Numbered from the stretch's first letter, positions 1 through 11,655 are shown. The stretch: DNA of 64,000 nt from Granulosicoccus sp. (GCA_023301725.1 JALZUD010000013.1:124001-188000), one strand, 5' to 3'. Numbers and translations: made by a program. The notes: generated by a model not told the origin, from the sequence alone.

Positions 1-594
1 CAGGAACTCGCCACACTCTTCTTTCAAATGAAGCGTGATCTGGGTGCCGCGCTCCTCAAGCTCTACTTCTCCTAGTGTGTATCCGCCGCTGGCATCAGAT
101 TCCCAACGAACGCCCGTTGACGCAGCCTGGCCAGCTTTACGAGTTGCTAGAACCACTCTGTCCGCCACTACAAATGCTGAGTAAAAGCCAACACCGAATT
201 GCCCAATTAGCTTGGCGTCGGTCTTCTGATCACCGGTTAAGGTTTCCAGAAATTGTTTGGTACCCGATTTAGCAATCGTACCGATGTTAGCAATGACTTC
301 ATCGCGATCCATGCCAATACCGTTGTCAGATACTGTTAGCGTTTTCGCTTCTTCATCCACACTGACGGTGAGTTGAAGTTCAGCGCCACCTTCTAGCAAA
401 CTGGCATCACCGATGGATTCGAATCTCAACTTATCGCACGCATCTGAACCATTGGAGATCAATTCCCTTAGGAAGATTTCCTGGTTGCTGTACAACGAGT
501 GAATCATCAGCTGGAGCAGCTGGTTGACCTCGGCCTGGAAGACCATTTTCTCGCCAGAGGCGGTCTGTGCTTGTTCTTGGGATGTGTCGCTCAT
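1..594 (-). CDS. htpG: Chaperone HtpG (Hsp90 family), N-terminal part; runs off the left edge
   Basis: Reverse-strand translation MSDTSQEQ...[45 protein letters not shown]...[23 protein letters not shown]...[15 protein letters not shown]: Hsp90 GHKL ATPase motifs. Confidence 0.95.
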   Translation of the reverse strand, partial: MSDTSQEQAQTASGEKMVFQAEVNQLLQLMIHSLYSNQEIFLRELISNGSDACDKLRFESIGDASLLEGGAELQLTVSVDEEAKTLTVSDNGIGMDRDEVIANIGTIAKSGTKQFLETLTGDQKTDAKLIGQFGVGFYSAFVVADRVVLATRKAGQAASTGVRWESDASGGYTLGEVELEERGTQITLHLKEECGEFL

Positions 595-838
595 GCGGGT
601 TTCTCCAGTAAGAGAGTTCACGGCCGCCCTGTACGCAGGAGGACCAGACGTCGTTAATCGAGTGTGTCGTCCATGTCAAAGGAAACATGAACGCTAGTTG
701 TCACCTGCATACGCGGCGCAGAGCTTACCGAGTCAAGTATGTAGACCCGAGTAAGCAAAATGTCGGGGTGGTCACGACAAATTCAAGAGGCCGCCCATGC
801 ATGGCATGGCAACGGCCAAAAAGGAAATGCAGCTAGTG

Positions 839-1183
839 CTACAGTTTTTCCTTGATTCGAGCAGCACGTCCTGTCAGTCCACGCAGGTAGTACAACTTGG
901 CACGACGTACATCGCCGCGACGTTTGACTTCGACACTGGCCACTAACGGGCTATACGTCTGGAATACTCTTTCAACTCCCTCACCGTGTGACACTTTACG
1001 AACAGTAAATGCCGAGTGCAGGCCGCGATTACGCTTGGCGATACATACGCCTTCAAATGCCTGCAATCGCTCACGGTCTCCTTCTCTTACTCGTACTTGT
1101 ACAACTAACGTGTCACCAGCACCGAAAACAGGCAGTTCTTTGCCCATCTGCTCAGCATTGATCTCGTCGATGATATTGCTCAT
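839..1183 (-). CDS. rplS: 50S ribosomal protein L19
   Basis: 114 aa, [60 protein letters not shown]; last gene of the rpsP-rimM-trmD-rplS order. Confidence 0.97.
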   Translation of the reverse strand: MSNIIDEINAEQMGKELPVFGAGDTLVVQVRVREGDRERLQAFEGVCIAKRNRGLHSAFTVRKVSHGEGVERVFQTYSPLVASVEVKRRGDVRRAKLYYLRGLTGRAARIKEKL

Positions 1184-1240
1184 TGCATTACTCTAAATTG
1201 CTAAGGCCTGCAGATTGTGTCAGCCGTCTGTACCAGACCG

Positions 1241-1990
1241 CTACCTCTTCAGACTGTTTAAGAAAATTCTGTCGTCTTCATTCAACGTTGCTCGCTCCAA
1301 TAACTCAGGACGAGCACGCCATGTTTTTGCCAACGCCTGCTGTCTTCTCCAGCGCGCAATGGCCTTGTGATCGCCTGACATCAACACCTCAGGCACCTCC
1401 AATCCGTTATAGACCTTTGGTCGAGTGTAATGCGGACAATCTAGCAACCCCGAAGAGCCAAAGGAATCTTCCTCTGACGACATCGGATCGCCCAATACTC
1501 CCGGCTCCAATCTGGCAACCGCGTCGATCACGGCAAGAGCAGGTATCTCACCACCGCTGAGCACAAAATCACCCAACGATACTTCTTCGTCAACTGCATG
1601 CCTGATAACACGCTCGTCAACGCCCTCATATCTACCACTGACCAACACGAGCGATCCTGCTTGCTGCCATTCGCGCGCAAGTGCTTGGTCAAACACTCTG
1701 CCCTGCGGCGATAAATAAACCACCCGTACCGGCCCACTTTGGTCGCTGGACTCAACACGCACCTTGGCAGCAGAGATGGCTTCGTTCAGAGGTTCCGGCA
1801 TCATCACCATGCCTGGACCGCCTCCGAATGGCCTATCGTCTACGCTGCGATGCTTGTCGGTAGTGAAATCTCGTGGATTCACCAACTCAAGCCCTAACAA
1901 CCCAGCCTTACGTGCTCTACTGATAACGCCATAGTTGAGCGCGTCGTCGATCAACTGCGGAAACAATGTAACAACGCCAATTTGCAGCAC
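1241..1990 (-). CDS. trmD: tRNA (guanine-N1)-methyltransferase TrmD
   Basis: 249 aa, VVTLFPQLIDDALNYGVISRARKAGL...DDRPFGGGPGMVMMPEPL...VDEEVSLGDFVLSGGEIPALAVIDAVARLEPGVLG; GTG start overlapping the rimM stop. Confidence 0.97.
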   Translation of the reverse strand: MLQIGVVTLFPQLIDDALNYGVISRARKAGLLGLELVNPRDFTTDKHRSVDDRPFGGGPGMVMMPEPLNEAISAAKVRVESSDQSGPVRVVYLSPQGRVFDQALAREWQQAGSLVLVSGRYEGVDERVIRHAVDEEVSLGDFVLSGGEIPALAVIDAVARLEPGVLGDPMSSEEDSFGSSGLLDCPHYTRPKVYNGLEVPEVLMSGDHKAIARWRRQQALAKTWRARPELLERATLNEDDRIFLNSLKR

Positions 1991-2577
1991 TAGAAATCTG
2001 GATCCCAGTCCACTGTAATTTGGCGTTCACCAAAATTTACGTCCGTGATGACATCCGGCACCAGCCATGGCACCAGTACTTCTTTACCTTGCCCTTCTTT
2101 ACCCATACTCTCGTCGGCACTGCCGCCAGAGTCTGTCTCTGGTTTAACACGACAGTCTTTGACCACTGCTACGTCATTCGCCCCGGTTTCAAACAATCGG
2201 TCAATGGGACCAATATCGACACCATCGAGGGTAACGACCTGCATACCTATGAGATCTCTCCAGTAGTACTCACCCGCAGCAGGCTTTGGAAGATCAAGCC
2301 TGCTAACAGCAATCTTAGCTCCGATAAGCACACTCGCAGTTTCTGGCGTATCAAATCCTTTTATGTGTACAACAATTGTCTTGCCCTGAGGACGACCCTG
2401 CAGCACATCGACCTGAGTCCAAGTGCCTGAGTTTTCTAACCACCAAGACTTGAAACCGAATATGTTTTCCCTAGGGTCGGTATCCGAGTGAACTTTAACC
2501 CAGCCTTTAAGCCCTGAGGTTCCAGTGATATGCCCAAGCAGGACACGATCGCTTTCGATAGGGACGTTACTAGACAT
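1990..2577 (-). CDS. rimM: Ribosome maturation factor RimM
   Basis: 195 aa, LLGHITGTSGLKGWVKVHSDTD...GEYYWRDLIGMQVVTLDG; position between rpsP and trmD. Confidence 0.93.
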   Translation of the reverse strand: MSSNVPIESDRVLLGHITGTSGLKGWVKVHSDTDPRENIFGFKSWWLENSGTWTQVDVLQGRPQGKTIVVHIKGFDTPETASVLIGAKIAVSRLDLPKPAAGEYYWRDLIGMQVVTLDGVDIGPIDRLFETGANDVAVVKDCRVKPETDSGGSADESMGKEGQGKEVLVPWLVPDVITDVNFGERQITVDWDPDF

Positions 2578-2711
2578 ATTGACACTTGCGAGCTACTGAC
2601 TTAGCACTGTTACCACGAGCTATTACTGAGAGCCATTACTGGCCAAGCTATAGAACGGTGTGCAACCAACAAAGTCTCTAAGAAGAAGACCCGCTGATAG
2701 CAAACAAAGCC

Positions 2712-2972
2712 TTAAGCCGCAGCTGCAGCGCTCTTTTTGTAGTCCTTAACAACCTTGCGTACGCGATCGCTCATCTGGCCACCGACGCTGATCCAGTAAT
2801 CAAGACGCTCGAGATCGAGCTGCACAGCAGTTGAATCACCACGCGCTACTGGGTTGTAGTAACCGAGACGCTCGATGTAACGGCCGTCGCGACGTGCTCG
2901 GCTATCAGTAGCTACTACGTGGTAGAACGGTTGCTTTTTGGCACCGCCGCGGGACAGGCGAATTGTAACCAT
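2712..2972 (-). CDS. rpsP: 30S ribosomal protein S16
   Basis: [43 protein letters not shown]...; internal Met chosen over the longer ORF (to 3086). Confidence 0.96.
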   Translation of the reverse strand: MVTIRLSRGGAKKQPFYHVVATDSRARRDGRYIERLGYYNPVARGDSTAVQLDLERLDYWISVGGQMSDRVRKVVKDYKKSAAAAA

Positions 2973-3141
2973 GAGTACTAGATTCCAGAAATAAGTGATA
3001 CAGCGCTGACACCGCTGAGGGATCAGCCGAAGGGTAACTCCCAATGATACGCAATTTTTATCACAGCGCCAACCCTGTAATGGCAAAAATTACCCGTTCA
3101 TTAGCTAACTTGATGATCTGTCTGCATTTAGTGGGTCAGAC

Positions 3142-6100
3142 TTAATAGGCCAAACTGCTTGCAAGCCATCGCTCGGAGGCCTCGATTGGCTCATCTCGAC
3201 GCTGGACGTAGTCGGCGACCTGCTCTTTAGTGATTTTACCAAGGCCAAAGTACCGGCTTTGCGAATTGGCGAAATAAAACCCGCTAACCGAGGACGCCGG
3301 CAACATGGCAAGACTTTCCGTCACCTCAATCCCGGCGTTTTTCACAGGATCCAGTGCTCGCCAAATCATTTCTTTCTGCCGATGATCCGGGTTAGCAGGA
3401 TAACCCGGCGCTGGGCGGATTCCAGCGTATCTCTCTTTAATCAGCTCATCGCTACTCAGCTGCTCATCCTTGGCGTATCCCCAGTACTTCATTCTGACCT
3501 GCAAGTGCAGATACTCGGCGAACGCTTCAGCCAATCGATCCGCTAAGGCCTTGGCCATAATGCTGCTGTAAATATCATTTTGCCGATCAAACTCCTCAAC
3601 CAACGGATCAAGGCCCAATCCAGCCGTCACCGCGAACATACCCAGATAGTCTGTAATACCCAGATCCTGTGGCGCTAGAAAGTCCGCAAGACACAAGTTC
3701 TCTCGCTTGTCAGGGTACGCACGCTGCTGCCTTAGGCAATGCACTGTGTCACTTGGCGCATCAGGCTCGGCCGATGTGTGCACGATAATGTCGTCTTTGT
3801 TAATCGAGTTTGCCTCAAACAAACCAATGACACCCTTGGCACCTATTTGCCCGTGCGCCACGAACCGCTCCAACATATCTTGCGCATCACGGAACAGTGA
3901 GCGTGCCTGCTCGCCAACTGTTGGGTCTTTGAGGATACGCGGATACTTGCCCCGTAACTCCCAAGCGTGAAAAAACGGCGTCCAGTCAATAAACGGCACC
4001 AGCTGCTCAAGAGTGACATCATCAATAACGGTTACACCCATCTTTGCCGGGCGAACAATTTTCGACGTTTGCCAATCGATATTCAAACCATTCTCACGAG
4101 CAGCCTCCAGACTCAACAGCTCCACCTGACGGGTCTTGTCTGCAAATCGTTTTCGATAGCGCTTATAGTCATCGTCAAGCTCAGCCTCAAAACCAGTTCG
4201 GCGCTCCTCGCTCAACAAGCTACTGGCCACCTGCACACATCGGGACGCATCAACAACATGCACCACCGGCTGCTGATAACAATCGCTTATCTTGACAGCC
4301 GTATGCATGCGTGAAGTGGTGGCTCCACCGATCAACAATGGCACACCAAACGATTCGCGCTGCAGCTCACTGGCAACATGCGTCATCTCTTCCAGAGAAG
4401 GAGTAATAAGTCCAGACAGGCCAATTAAATCTACCTTCTGGTCTTTTGCTTCTTGCAAAATCTTACTGGCAGGCACCATAACACCTAGATCAATAACTTC
4501 ATAACCATTGCACTGAAGGACAACGCCGACAATATTCTTGCCAATGTCATGAACATCACCTTTAACCGTAGCCATCAGCACTTTCCCTGCGCTGCGCGCA
4601 CTTCCATCATCCGTATCCATGTAAGGCAAAAGGTGTGCTACCGCTTTTTTCATCACTCGCGCAGACTTAACTACTTGTGGCAAAAACATTTCACCAGCTC
4701 CAAACAAATCACCTACTTTGTTCATACCGTCCATCAGTGGACCTTCAATAACATGCAGAGGCTTTTCCATTGATAGCCTCATTAGCTCAACATCCTCTTC
4801 TATGTGACTATCAATACCTTTTACCAATGCATGCTTTAGCCGTTCGGCCAGTGGCAGCTCCCGCCACTCATCCGTGCTGCGCTCTGCAACCTGCCCCGAA
4901 TCACGATAGCGCTCAGCGATATCAATAAGCGCATCTGTTGCCGTATCGGTACGGGCGAAAACTGCATCAGTAACTGCCTCTCGCAATTCATCAGGAAGTT
5001 GCTCCATAACGGTTAACTGCCCGGCATTAACAATCCCCATGCTTAGTCCGGCTTTTATAGCGTGGTACAGAAACACCGCGTGTATAGCCTCACGCACCGT
5101 GTTATTACCACGAAATGAAAACGATACATTAGATACTCCACCGCTTATTTGCACTTCAGGCATTGCGGCTTTGATTTGGCGAGTGGCTTCAATGAACGCA
5201 ATGCCATATTCATTATGCTCATCTATACCTGTAGCAATGGCAAAAATGTTGGGGTCAAAAATGATGTCACGAGGGTCGAAATCCAGCTCGCTGCGTAGCA
5301 AATCATACGCACGTTGGCAGATGGAAACTTTGCGCTCTATGGTGTCGGCTTGCCCTTCCTCATCAAACGCCATTACTACAATAGCGGCACCATATCGTTG
5401 AGCCAGCCCAGCTTGACGCAGAAACTCAGCCTCACCTTCTTTCATACTGATCGAATTGATAACACATTTTCCTTGCAAACAATGCAAGCCTGCCTCAATC
5501 ACTGACCACTTGGACGAATCAATCATAATAGGTACGCGAGAGATATCAGGCTCGGACGCAATCAAATATAGAAATTTCTGCATGACTGTTTTCGAGTCAA
5601 GCAAGCCTTCATCCATGTTGACATCAATGACTTGAGCACCATCTTCCACTTGCTGGCGAGCCACAACAAGGGCTTCTTCATACTGCTCAGCTTTTATCAA
5701 CTTTAAAAATTTTGCAGACCCAGTAACGTTGGTACGCTCACCCACATTCACGAACAGCGACTGCTCGTTGATGTCAAAAGGTTCCAGCCCTGACAACCGA
5801 CAGGCAGGCTCGATGATGGGTATCACTCGAGGATTTTCTTGTGAAGCAACCTCGGCAAAGGCGGCAATATGTGCAGGCGTTGTTCCACAGCATCCACCCA
5901 GCATATTGATGTATCCATCGCGTATCCAGGAAGCCATTTCCTCGGCCATTTGCTCTGGTGATTCATCATAGCCACCGAACGCATTGGGCAGTCCTGCATT
6001 GGGATGAACACTGACGTACGTGTCTGCAATAGCCGATAGCTCTTGCACATGCTCACGCAACTGCGTCGGCCCAAGCGCGCAATTGAGACCGATAAACAAC

Positions 6101-6846
6101 GGCTTGGCATGACGCACAGAATTCCAGAATGCCGAGAGTGTCTGGCCCGATAGCGTGCGCCCAGAGGCATCGGTAATGGTTCCCGAGATCGCGATTGGCA
6201 ATCGAACACCGCGATCGTCGAAAACTCGGTTCACAGCAAAGATCGCAGCCTTTGCATTCAGCGTATCGAAAATTGTCTCTATCAATATGAAGTCAACACC
6301 GCCATCAATGAGCGCGTCACAGGCTTCGTAGTAGCTGGCATCAAGGTCTGAAAACGTGATGTTTCTGAATCCGGGATCTTCTACATTAGGCGATAGGGAT
6401 GCGGTGCGATTGGTTGGCCCAAGCACGCCTGCCACAAATCTGGGCTTGTCAGGTGTTTTTGCGGATGCTTTGTCTGCCGCCGCCCGCGCCAACTGAGCGC
6501 TGCTCACGTTGAGTTCTCGTACCAGCGACTCCATGGAGTAGTCAGCCATTGAGACGCTATTGGCGTTAAACGTGTTGGTCTCTATCACGTCTGCTCCAGC
6601 CTCGAGAAACTGCTCATGAATGCCGGTGATCAATTCTGGCCTGGAGATCGATAGAAGGTCATTGTTGCCTTTCAGATCGGTCTCCCATTGAGCAAATTGC
6701 GCCCCTCGATAGTCACTTTCTGACAGGCCAGCGCCTTGAATCATGGTGCCCATCGCACCATCTAGCACAAGGATGCGCTCCTCCAAGAGTGCTTTGATTT
6801 GTTGCTCGGTACTTTCTGATGCGCCAGACATAGATGCTTTTTTCAT
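3142..6846 (-). CDS. metH: Cobalamin-dependent methionine synthase MetH
   Basis: 1234 aa; Zn/Hcy-binding GGCCGT, pterin domain, cobalamin motif [15 protein letters not shown]-terminal activation domain. Confidence 0.96.
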   Translation of the reverse strand: MKKASMSGASESTEQQIKALLEERILVLDGAMGTMIQGAGLSESDYRGAQFAQWETDLKGNNDLLSISRPELITGIHEQFLEAGADVIETNTFNANSVSMADYSMESLVRELNVSSAQLARAAADKASAKTPDKPRFVAGVLGPTNRTASLSPNVEDPGFRNITFSDLDASYYEACDALIDGGVDFILIETIFDTLNAKAAIFAVNRVFDDRGVRLPIAISGTITDASGRTLSGQTLSAFWNSVRHAKPLFIGLNCALGPTQLREHVQELSAIADTYVSVHPNAGLPNAFGGYDESPEQMAEEMASWIRDGYINMLGGCCGTTPAHIAAFAEVASQENPRVIPIIEPACRLSGLEPFDINEQSLFVNVGERTNVTGSAKFLKLIKAEQYEEALVVARQQVEDGAQVIDVNMDEGLLDSKTVMQKFLYLIASEPDISRVPIMIDSSKWSVIEAGLHCLQGKCVINSISMKEGEAEFLRQAGLAQRYGAAIVVMAFDEEGQADTIERKVSICQRAYDLLRSELDFDPRDIIFDPNIFAIATGIDEHNEYGIAFIEATRQIKAAMPEVQISGGVSNVSFSFRGNNTVREAIHAVFLYHAIKAGLSMGIVNAGQLTVMEQLPDELREAVTDAVFARTDTATDALIDIAERYRDSGQVAERSTDEWRELPLAERLKHALVKGIDSHIEEDVELMRLSMEKPLHVIEGPLMDGMNKVGDLFGAGEMFLPQVVKSARVMKKAVAHLLPYMDTDDGSARSAGKVLMATVKGDVHDIGKNIVGVVLQCNGYEVIDLGVMVPASKILQEAKDQKVDLIGLSGLITPSLEEMTHVASELQRESFGVPLLIGGATTSRMHTAVKISDCYQQPVVHVVDASRCVQVASSLLSEERRTGFEAELDDDYKRYRKRFADKTRQVELLSLEAARENGLNIDWQTSKIVRPAKMGVTVIDDVTLEQLVPFIDWTPFFHAWELRGKYPRILKDPTVGEQARSLFRDAQDMLERFVAHGQIGAKGVIGLFEANSINKDDIIVHTSAEPDAPSDTVHCLRQQRAYPDKRENLCLADFLAPQDLGITDYLGMFAVTAGLGLDPLVEEFDRQNDIYSSIMAKALADRLAEAFAEYLHLQVRMKYWGYAKDEQLSSDELIKERYAGIRPAPGYPANPDHRQKEMIWRALDPVKNAGIEVTESLAMLPASSVSGFYFANSQSRYFGLGKITKEQVADYVQRRDEPIEASERWLASSLAY

Positions 6847-6861
6847 TTATTACTAAACCAC

Positions 6862-6881
6862 ATATAAACATATATTTATAT
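6862..6881. promoter_or_regulatory. Near-perfect 20-bp AT-rich inverted repeat upstream of metH (candidate operator)
   Basis: atataaacatatatttatat: symmetric except for one mismatched pair; 15 bp upstream of the metH ATG. Confidence 0.4.
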
Positions 6882-7224
6882 ATTTTTCTAGTAATTTGAC
6901 AAATCACAAACACATCGGCATTGAGACAGTACATTGATGACTTTTTATTGACGAGATTGGTCAAGCATCTGTCAATGCTGCCAAAATTTCAGCGCAAGCT
7001 TGAATGAATTTACACATAAATCGCGTCAGCTCTCGGCAGGCTGGAATCCATCAACACTGCTACCCGGTCACTGAAGACCATGGAAATTAACAAACCGACA
7101 GGTTAATCGGCAGTTAACTCTCCGGCATGGATCCTGCCTTACTGTAACTATTAGTCCGTCGGACACCTGGTACTTGATCATCCAGCATTGACCGGCAAAG
7201 CCCACTAGACGGTAATTGTGTGCA

Positions 7225-9717
7225 ATGGGAATTCGAAACAAGCTCGTTTTATGTCTTTTAGCCGTGCTATTTCCATTGGCTGCTGTGGGCATGTTCGCAA
7301 CCCACCTCGTGGATCGACAGATTGCGGAACGCACTAGTGCTGCTCTTGCAACCACCCAACGTCTAGAGGCGGCTCGACTAGAACAATCACTGAAAGCCTA
7401 CGCAGATCATGCTCGCCTCCTCGCATCAGGTGTACACATGCGCGAGTTTTCCACACAATTGCACAACAGGCGCTTTCCCGTCGTTGCAGCGGATGCGCTC
7501 AACGTTAAAGAACCAAAGCTCATAGGTGGTCGCGATGGATTCTCCATTATTGACCCCAATACGCTATGGCCACTGCAAGAGCTCGCACTTGCACTACAAC
7601 GTAAAGCGATCATGGCAGGTTCATCCATTGTCGAGCTTCGCATCGTTGACCACAGAGGAGACATTCTTGGGGAGACTATGGACTTTTCATGGCTCCCTAC
7701 TGATGAAAAATTGATTGAACGTTCAATGCGCTCGGTTCAAACCTACTTTGGTGACGCGTTTGTAAATCCGGGCAACCAGAAAAGACTTGGCATGGTGTCG
7801 CCCATTATCTCCACCGATGATCTCGTGGTCGGCGCACTCGTTATGGAAACACGGCTTAACCCACTGATCAACATGATCTCTAGCCACGAGAGTGGTGGTA
7901 AAAGCATTGAGGCACACATCGCACAACGCACGAAAGATGGCGATGCACAGTTCATCACTGCACTGCGGTTTGATCGAAATGCAGCATTTAATCGAGTTGT
8001 TCGGGCAACAACGAACTCTCCTGTCATTCAGGCATTGAATTCCCCATCAAGCCAAGTCATTACAGCTTTAGATTATCGCAGCATAGAATCACTACTGGCA
8101 TTTCAAACGATTAAAGACACTGGATGGGCTCTGATTATCAAGGTAGATACTGCTGAGATATTTGCTCCAGCTGTCAAATTGCGCCAGTGGTTGTGGTTAG
8201 CAACAGCTGCTTCAATTAGTTTTGTTGCTCTCATATATTTGTTTTTTCTTATCCCGATTGTCAGTCGGCTGAACAAGGCTGCAGCTGCGGCGCGCCAGAT
8301 CACCAATGGACATCTGTCGTTCCGTGTCATAGACCACAGCAACGACGAAATTACCGAATTGGCGTACAGCATCAACGTGCTCGCGCGCGATCTCGAAGTT
8401 GATCAGAAAATGCGCAGCGAAGTTGAAGCAAAACTTCGTCATCAAGCCATGCATGATGAACTCACAGGGTTGCTCAACAGAAAACACTCTAATCAGGTGA
8501 TTAAGCAACTCTCAGAAGAACCGGGACAGGAGCACTCTGTATTCTTTCTTGATCTCAATGGCTTTAAAGATGTTAATGATTTATATGGTCATGCTGCTGG
8601 TGACGAGGTACTGATAGTCGTAGCACACCGCCTTGCGAACCAAGTATCCAAAGGCAACACACTGGCTCGCTGGGGAGGAGATGAATTTGTTGTCATCATG
8701 CCTAATGTTTCAGAACAACAAGCCAAAGAAATGGCCTTGGAATTGCGCTCTGTATTTGATAGCCCAGTGGATAGCCGCGAAGGACGTCACAACATCAGTT
8801 GCAGCTTCGGCATTGCAACTTCCAGCAAGAGCAAGACTCTTACAGAAGCGATAATAGACGCTGATGCACTGATGTATCAACAGAAAAAACAACAGCAATT
8901 TAATCGCTCAAAAACTGGCATGGTGAGTTGTGGACTGGAGCGCGCCATGCTACAAAACAGAACAGAAATGTGGTTTGAGCCAATCATCAGTATCGACCCA
9001 CATGGCAACTACATGCTTAAAGGCGCAGAGGCACACATTCGTGTTTGCAATAAAGAGGGTGTGTATCTCGTCCCGGAAGAGTACCTGGAGCACATAGAAG
9101 GCTCTGTGGTGTTGCACGACCTCGATCTACACACAATCAAGATCGCTCTACAGACTCTGCGTCGCTGGAACACTGTGAGCGTTGTACAAAACAACTTCCA
9201 GTTGTCAATCACGTTATCTACGAACACAATAAATGCGCCGAACTTTACTCAGTTTCTAGAGAGTCAATTAAACAAAGCAGGAGTTCCTGCTGCGCAACTA
9301 CAATTAGAGCAAGCGGCCAATTACCACAATGTCACCAAAAGCACAGTTGCCTCCTTACAGGCACTAGGCGTTAGTGTCACTCTAAACGGGGTTGGCATGG
9401 AACCCGATCTGCTACGTCACGTACCATCATATCGTCCAGATAGCGTCGTCATTGGCAAACCTTGCACACACGATGATGTCGTACTCCCTTACTTAGTAAG
9501 CACCTGTGAAACATTCCAAGTTGATATCGTTGCGCGCTCAGTGGACACTCGCGAGCAACTGTCGCAGCTGCGCACTCTGGGCATCAAGCAATTTCAAGGT
9601 CCTTTGTTTGAACCACCTGTTAGAGCGGTCGATTTTGTCAGTCGTTGGGGGCAGATGCATCCTACCAGCCACTCTAACGTTGCCGCTCTAAAAGCTGGAT
9701 TACGGCTTGCTAGCTAA
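7225..9717 (+). CDS. Membrane sensor protein: periplasmic sensory region, HAMP-like, GGDEF, degenerate EAL
   Basis: N-terminal TM and second TM (WLATAASISFVALIYLFFLIPIV), HAMP-like linker, GGDEF domain with WGGDEF, C-terminal EAL-like fold with lost motifs; ORF also opens at TTG 7216. Confidence 0.88.
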   Translation: MGIRNKLVLCLLAVLFPLAAVGMFATHLVDRQIAERTSAALATTQRLEAARLEQSLKAYADHARLLASGVHMREFSTQLHNRRFPVVAADALNVKEPKLIGGRDGFSIIDPNTLWPLQELALALQRKAIMAGSSIVELRIVDHRGDILGETMDFSWLPTDEKLIERSMRSVQTYFGDAFVNPGNQKRLGMVSPIISTDDLVVGALVMETRLNPLINMISSHESGGKSIEAHIAQRTKDGDAQFITALRFDRNAAFNRVVRATTNSPVIQALNSPSSQVITALDYRSIESLLAFQTIKDTGWALIIKVDTAEIFAPAVKLRQWLWLATAASISFVALIYLFFLIPIVSRLNKAAAAARQITNGHLSFRVIDHSNDEITELAYSINVLARDLEVDQKMRSEVEAKLRHQAMHDELTGLLNRKHSNQVIKQLSEEPGQEHSVFFLDLNGFKDVNDLYGHAAGDEVLIVVAHRLANQVSKGNTLARWGGDEFVVIMPNVSEQQAKEMALELRSVFDSPVDSREGRHNISCSFGIATSSKSKTLTEAIIDADALMYQQKKQQQFNRSKTGMVSCGLERAMLQNRTEMWFEPIISIDPHGNYMLKGAEAHIRVCNKEGVYLVPEEYLEHIEGSVVLHDLDLHTIKIALQTLRRWNTVSVVQNNFQLSITLSTNTINAPNFTQFLESQLNKAGVPAAQLQLEQAANYHNVTKSTVASLQALGVSVTLNGVGMEPDLLRHVPSYRPDSVVIGKPCTHDDVVLPYLVSTCETFQVDIVARSVDTREQLSQLRTLGIKQFQGPLFEPPVRAVDFVSRWGQMHPTSHSNVAALKAGLRLAS

Positions 9718-9726
9718 TCAGGTGAG

Positions 9727-11652
9727 TTACAAACTGCCTCTTTGCCACTGCTCGTAGTAATAGCGTGAACCCGCTGATGGCGTAAACCCTAGCTGGTATC
9801 GAAAACGAGTCCCTGTGACCATGTTTCGAGGTACTTTGAAATTCACGAGCTCTCCGTCTTCAAGCAATTGCCCGCGGAAAACAGGATCAACACCTGCGGC
9901 GACCCGCGTAGAAGCCGCACCGATGCGTACGATAAACCGAGATGGAGCTGTAATTCCAGCAGCCTCGATGTTCGCCGATGCGTCTACTGCTTTATTCCCA
10001 GGCTCATAAGGCGATAGCTTGGCAGTGATACTTATCTGATTTGATGGGCCAGATTCATCAATTATCACATCAGTAAAGACAGGAAACAGTTGCTGTTCAA
10101 CTTCAGCATATAAAGCCTCCATTTGAACACGCCACAGCTCGTTAACTGTATCCAGATCACAGTTTATCTGTGCTGTGGTGTCACGCCAAAAAACAACGGG
10201 CGCTAGATCTTTACTCGCCTCTTCGCGTCCCGCCGCGCGCAAAAAATCTCCCATAGCTGAGTCTCCACAGTTGCTGACAAAGGCACGCGTCCATAAGTCA
10301 CCAAGACTGTAGTGCAACTCTGGATCGTAGCGTTCGCCAAAACCTGCTGCATCAATGAGATCCAAAAACTCAATGTTCTGGCGCTTCCAGGAGATGGCAG
10401 CAAGCTGCCAATTACTATTTCTGCGCTCAAGCTCCGGCACCACATCAAACGAGGTGTATTGAGCCATACCTTCAATAAAAAACTTAGCCGCTGAGTGATT
10501 ACGTGCAAGGGCTCGATCTGACTCCACAGCTTGCAGAACGTGAGTAGTCTCATGGCTTAAAACGCGCCGCTGTGACACATCAGACTCAAAAGCATTCAAA
10601 TCCATTTGGATTTTCTTCCATGTTGCCAAACCCGCAGCATGTTCACTCTGGGCCGACAAATCCACACGAATACTGGGTAAGTCTGCCACCCCTAACAATT
10701 CAGCAAGTTCCTCATAGTCGGCCTCTGCATGCTCAAGCATATACTGCACAGTATCTTCACGAGACGCTTTGTACACAAACCGATAATGTTCAGTGGTTGC
10801 AACACGCAGATCTGATGTAGTGGGTGTACCCGTGCCGACACCTACTCGATATATCAGCACACCAGCCAAGAGCACAAATCCGGAGACACTTAACAATACC
10901 CTGAAAATAGTCATTCCAAAGGTTGATTGCTTACCGCCAGATGCACTGGATTCTGTAACGCTCCACAACCTAGCTGCTACCAATAGAAACCCTAGCGCTA
11001 TACCGGTATGAATGGACAGTGCTTTAGCATTCACCAGCAGTTTTGAACCGTCGTATTCGTTTGATAGCAGGGTAAATACGCTCCAGATACCGGAGGTTCC
11101 GAACTGACTTTCAGCCCAGAGAATCACTAACAGATAAATGGCGTATAGCAACAACCCAAGGGTGCGAAACCAAGACAGTAAAACGCCATGACTCAGAAAG
11201 ATAAAAGCAACAAGGCAATCACGCCATAGCAGGGTTGTCCAGACCTGAGGATAGAAACGACCACCAATTGATTCTGGATTAGCACCAAGCAGAAAATAAT
11301 CGACGCTGTAACTGAGGACGTTGATGAAACAGAGCAATAACCAGGCAGCCAGCACTTTGCCTATAAATATTTTACTTCTGGATACCGGCAAGGCACGCAG
11401 GAAATCAATGGTTGAATCATCATGCTCTCTCGGGAACAGACTGTAAGCCGTAACAAGTGCAAAAAGAGCCGTGAGGATGACAACAGTTGCACCGCTGTTG
11501 TAGTCACAATAGCCATCACACCATGAAGAAAACGTTTGCTCATCTAAACGTTCAGTGGAAAATTTCGTCAGGTAGCCCAGCACCAGTACCGAAAGCCACA
11601 GACAAGCGATCGGAAACAACTGCCGTCCTTCTTTAAATAGAATTCTGATCAT
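9727..11652 (-). CDS. ABC-2 type permease fused to a C-terminal gluzincin-like metallopeptidase domain (intact HETTH...E)
   Basis: 641 aa; ABC-2-like multi-TM N-terminus (FPREHDDSTIDFLRALPVSRSKIFIGKVLAAWLLL), then VLSHETTHVLQ...FFIEGMAQYT (HEXXH plus downstream Glu). Confidence 0.72.
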   Translation of the reverse strand: MIRILFKEGRQLFPIACLWLSVLVLGYLTKFSTERLDEQTFSSWCDGYCDYNSGATVVILTALFALVTAYSLFPREHDDSTIDFLRALPVSRSKIFIGKVLAAWLLLCFINVLSYSVDYFLLGANPESIGGRFYPQVWTTLLWRDCLVAFIFLSHGVLLSWFRTLGLLLYAIYLLVILWAESQFGTSGIWSVFTLLSNEYDGSKLLVNAKALSIHTGIALGFLLVAARLWSVTESSASGGKQSTFGMTIFRVLLSVSGFVLLAGVLIYRVGVGTGTPTTSDLRVATTEHYRFVYKASREDTVQYMLEHAEADYEELAELLGVADLPSIRVDLSAQSEHAAGLATWKKIQMDLNAFESDVSQRRVLSHETTHVLQAVESDRALARNHSAAKFFIEGMAQYTSFDVVPELERRNSNWQLAAISWKRQNIEFLDLIDAAGFGERYDPELHYSLGDLWTRAFVSNCGDSAMGDFLRAAGREEASKDLAPVVFWRDTTAQINCDLDTVNELWRVQMEALYAEVEQQLFPVFTDVIIDESGPSNQISITAKLSPYEPGNKAVDASANIEAAGITAPSRFIVRIGAASTRVAAGVDPVFRGQLLEDGELVNFKVPRNMVTGTRFRYQLGFTPSAGSRYYYEQWQRGSL

Positions 11653-11655
11653 GGG

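Noticed and set aside
2020-2430. 136-aa ORF antisense to rimM
   Set aside because: Shadow of rimM; no recognisable domain.
6847-7215. Cobalamin, SAH or c-di-GMP riboswitch between metH and the GGDEF gene
   Set aside because: Looked for conserved cores (B12 box-type GCCACTG, SAH and GEMM cores) on both strands and saw none convincing.
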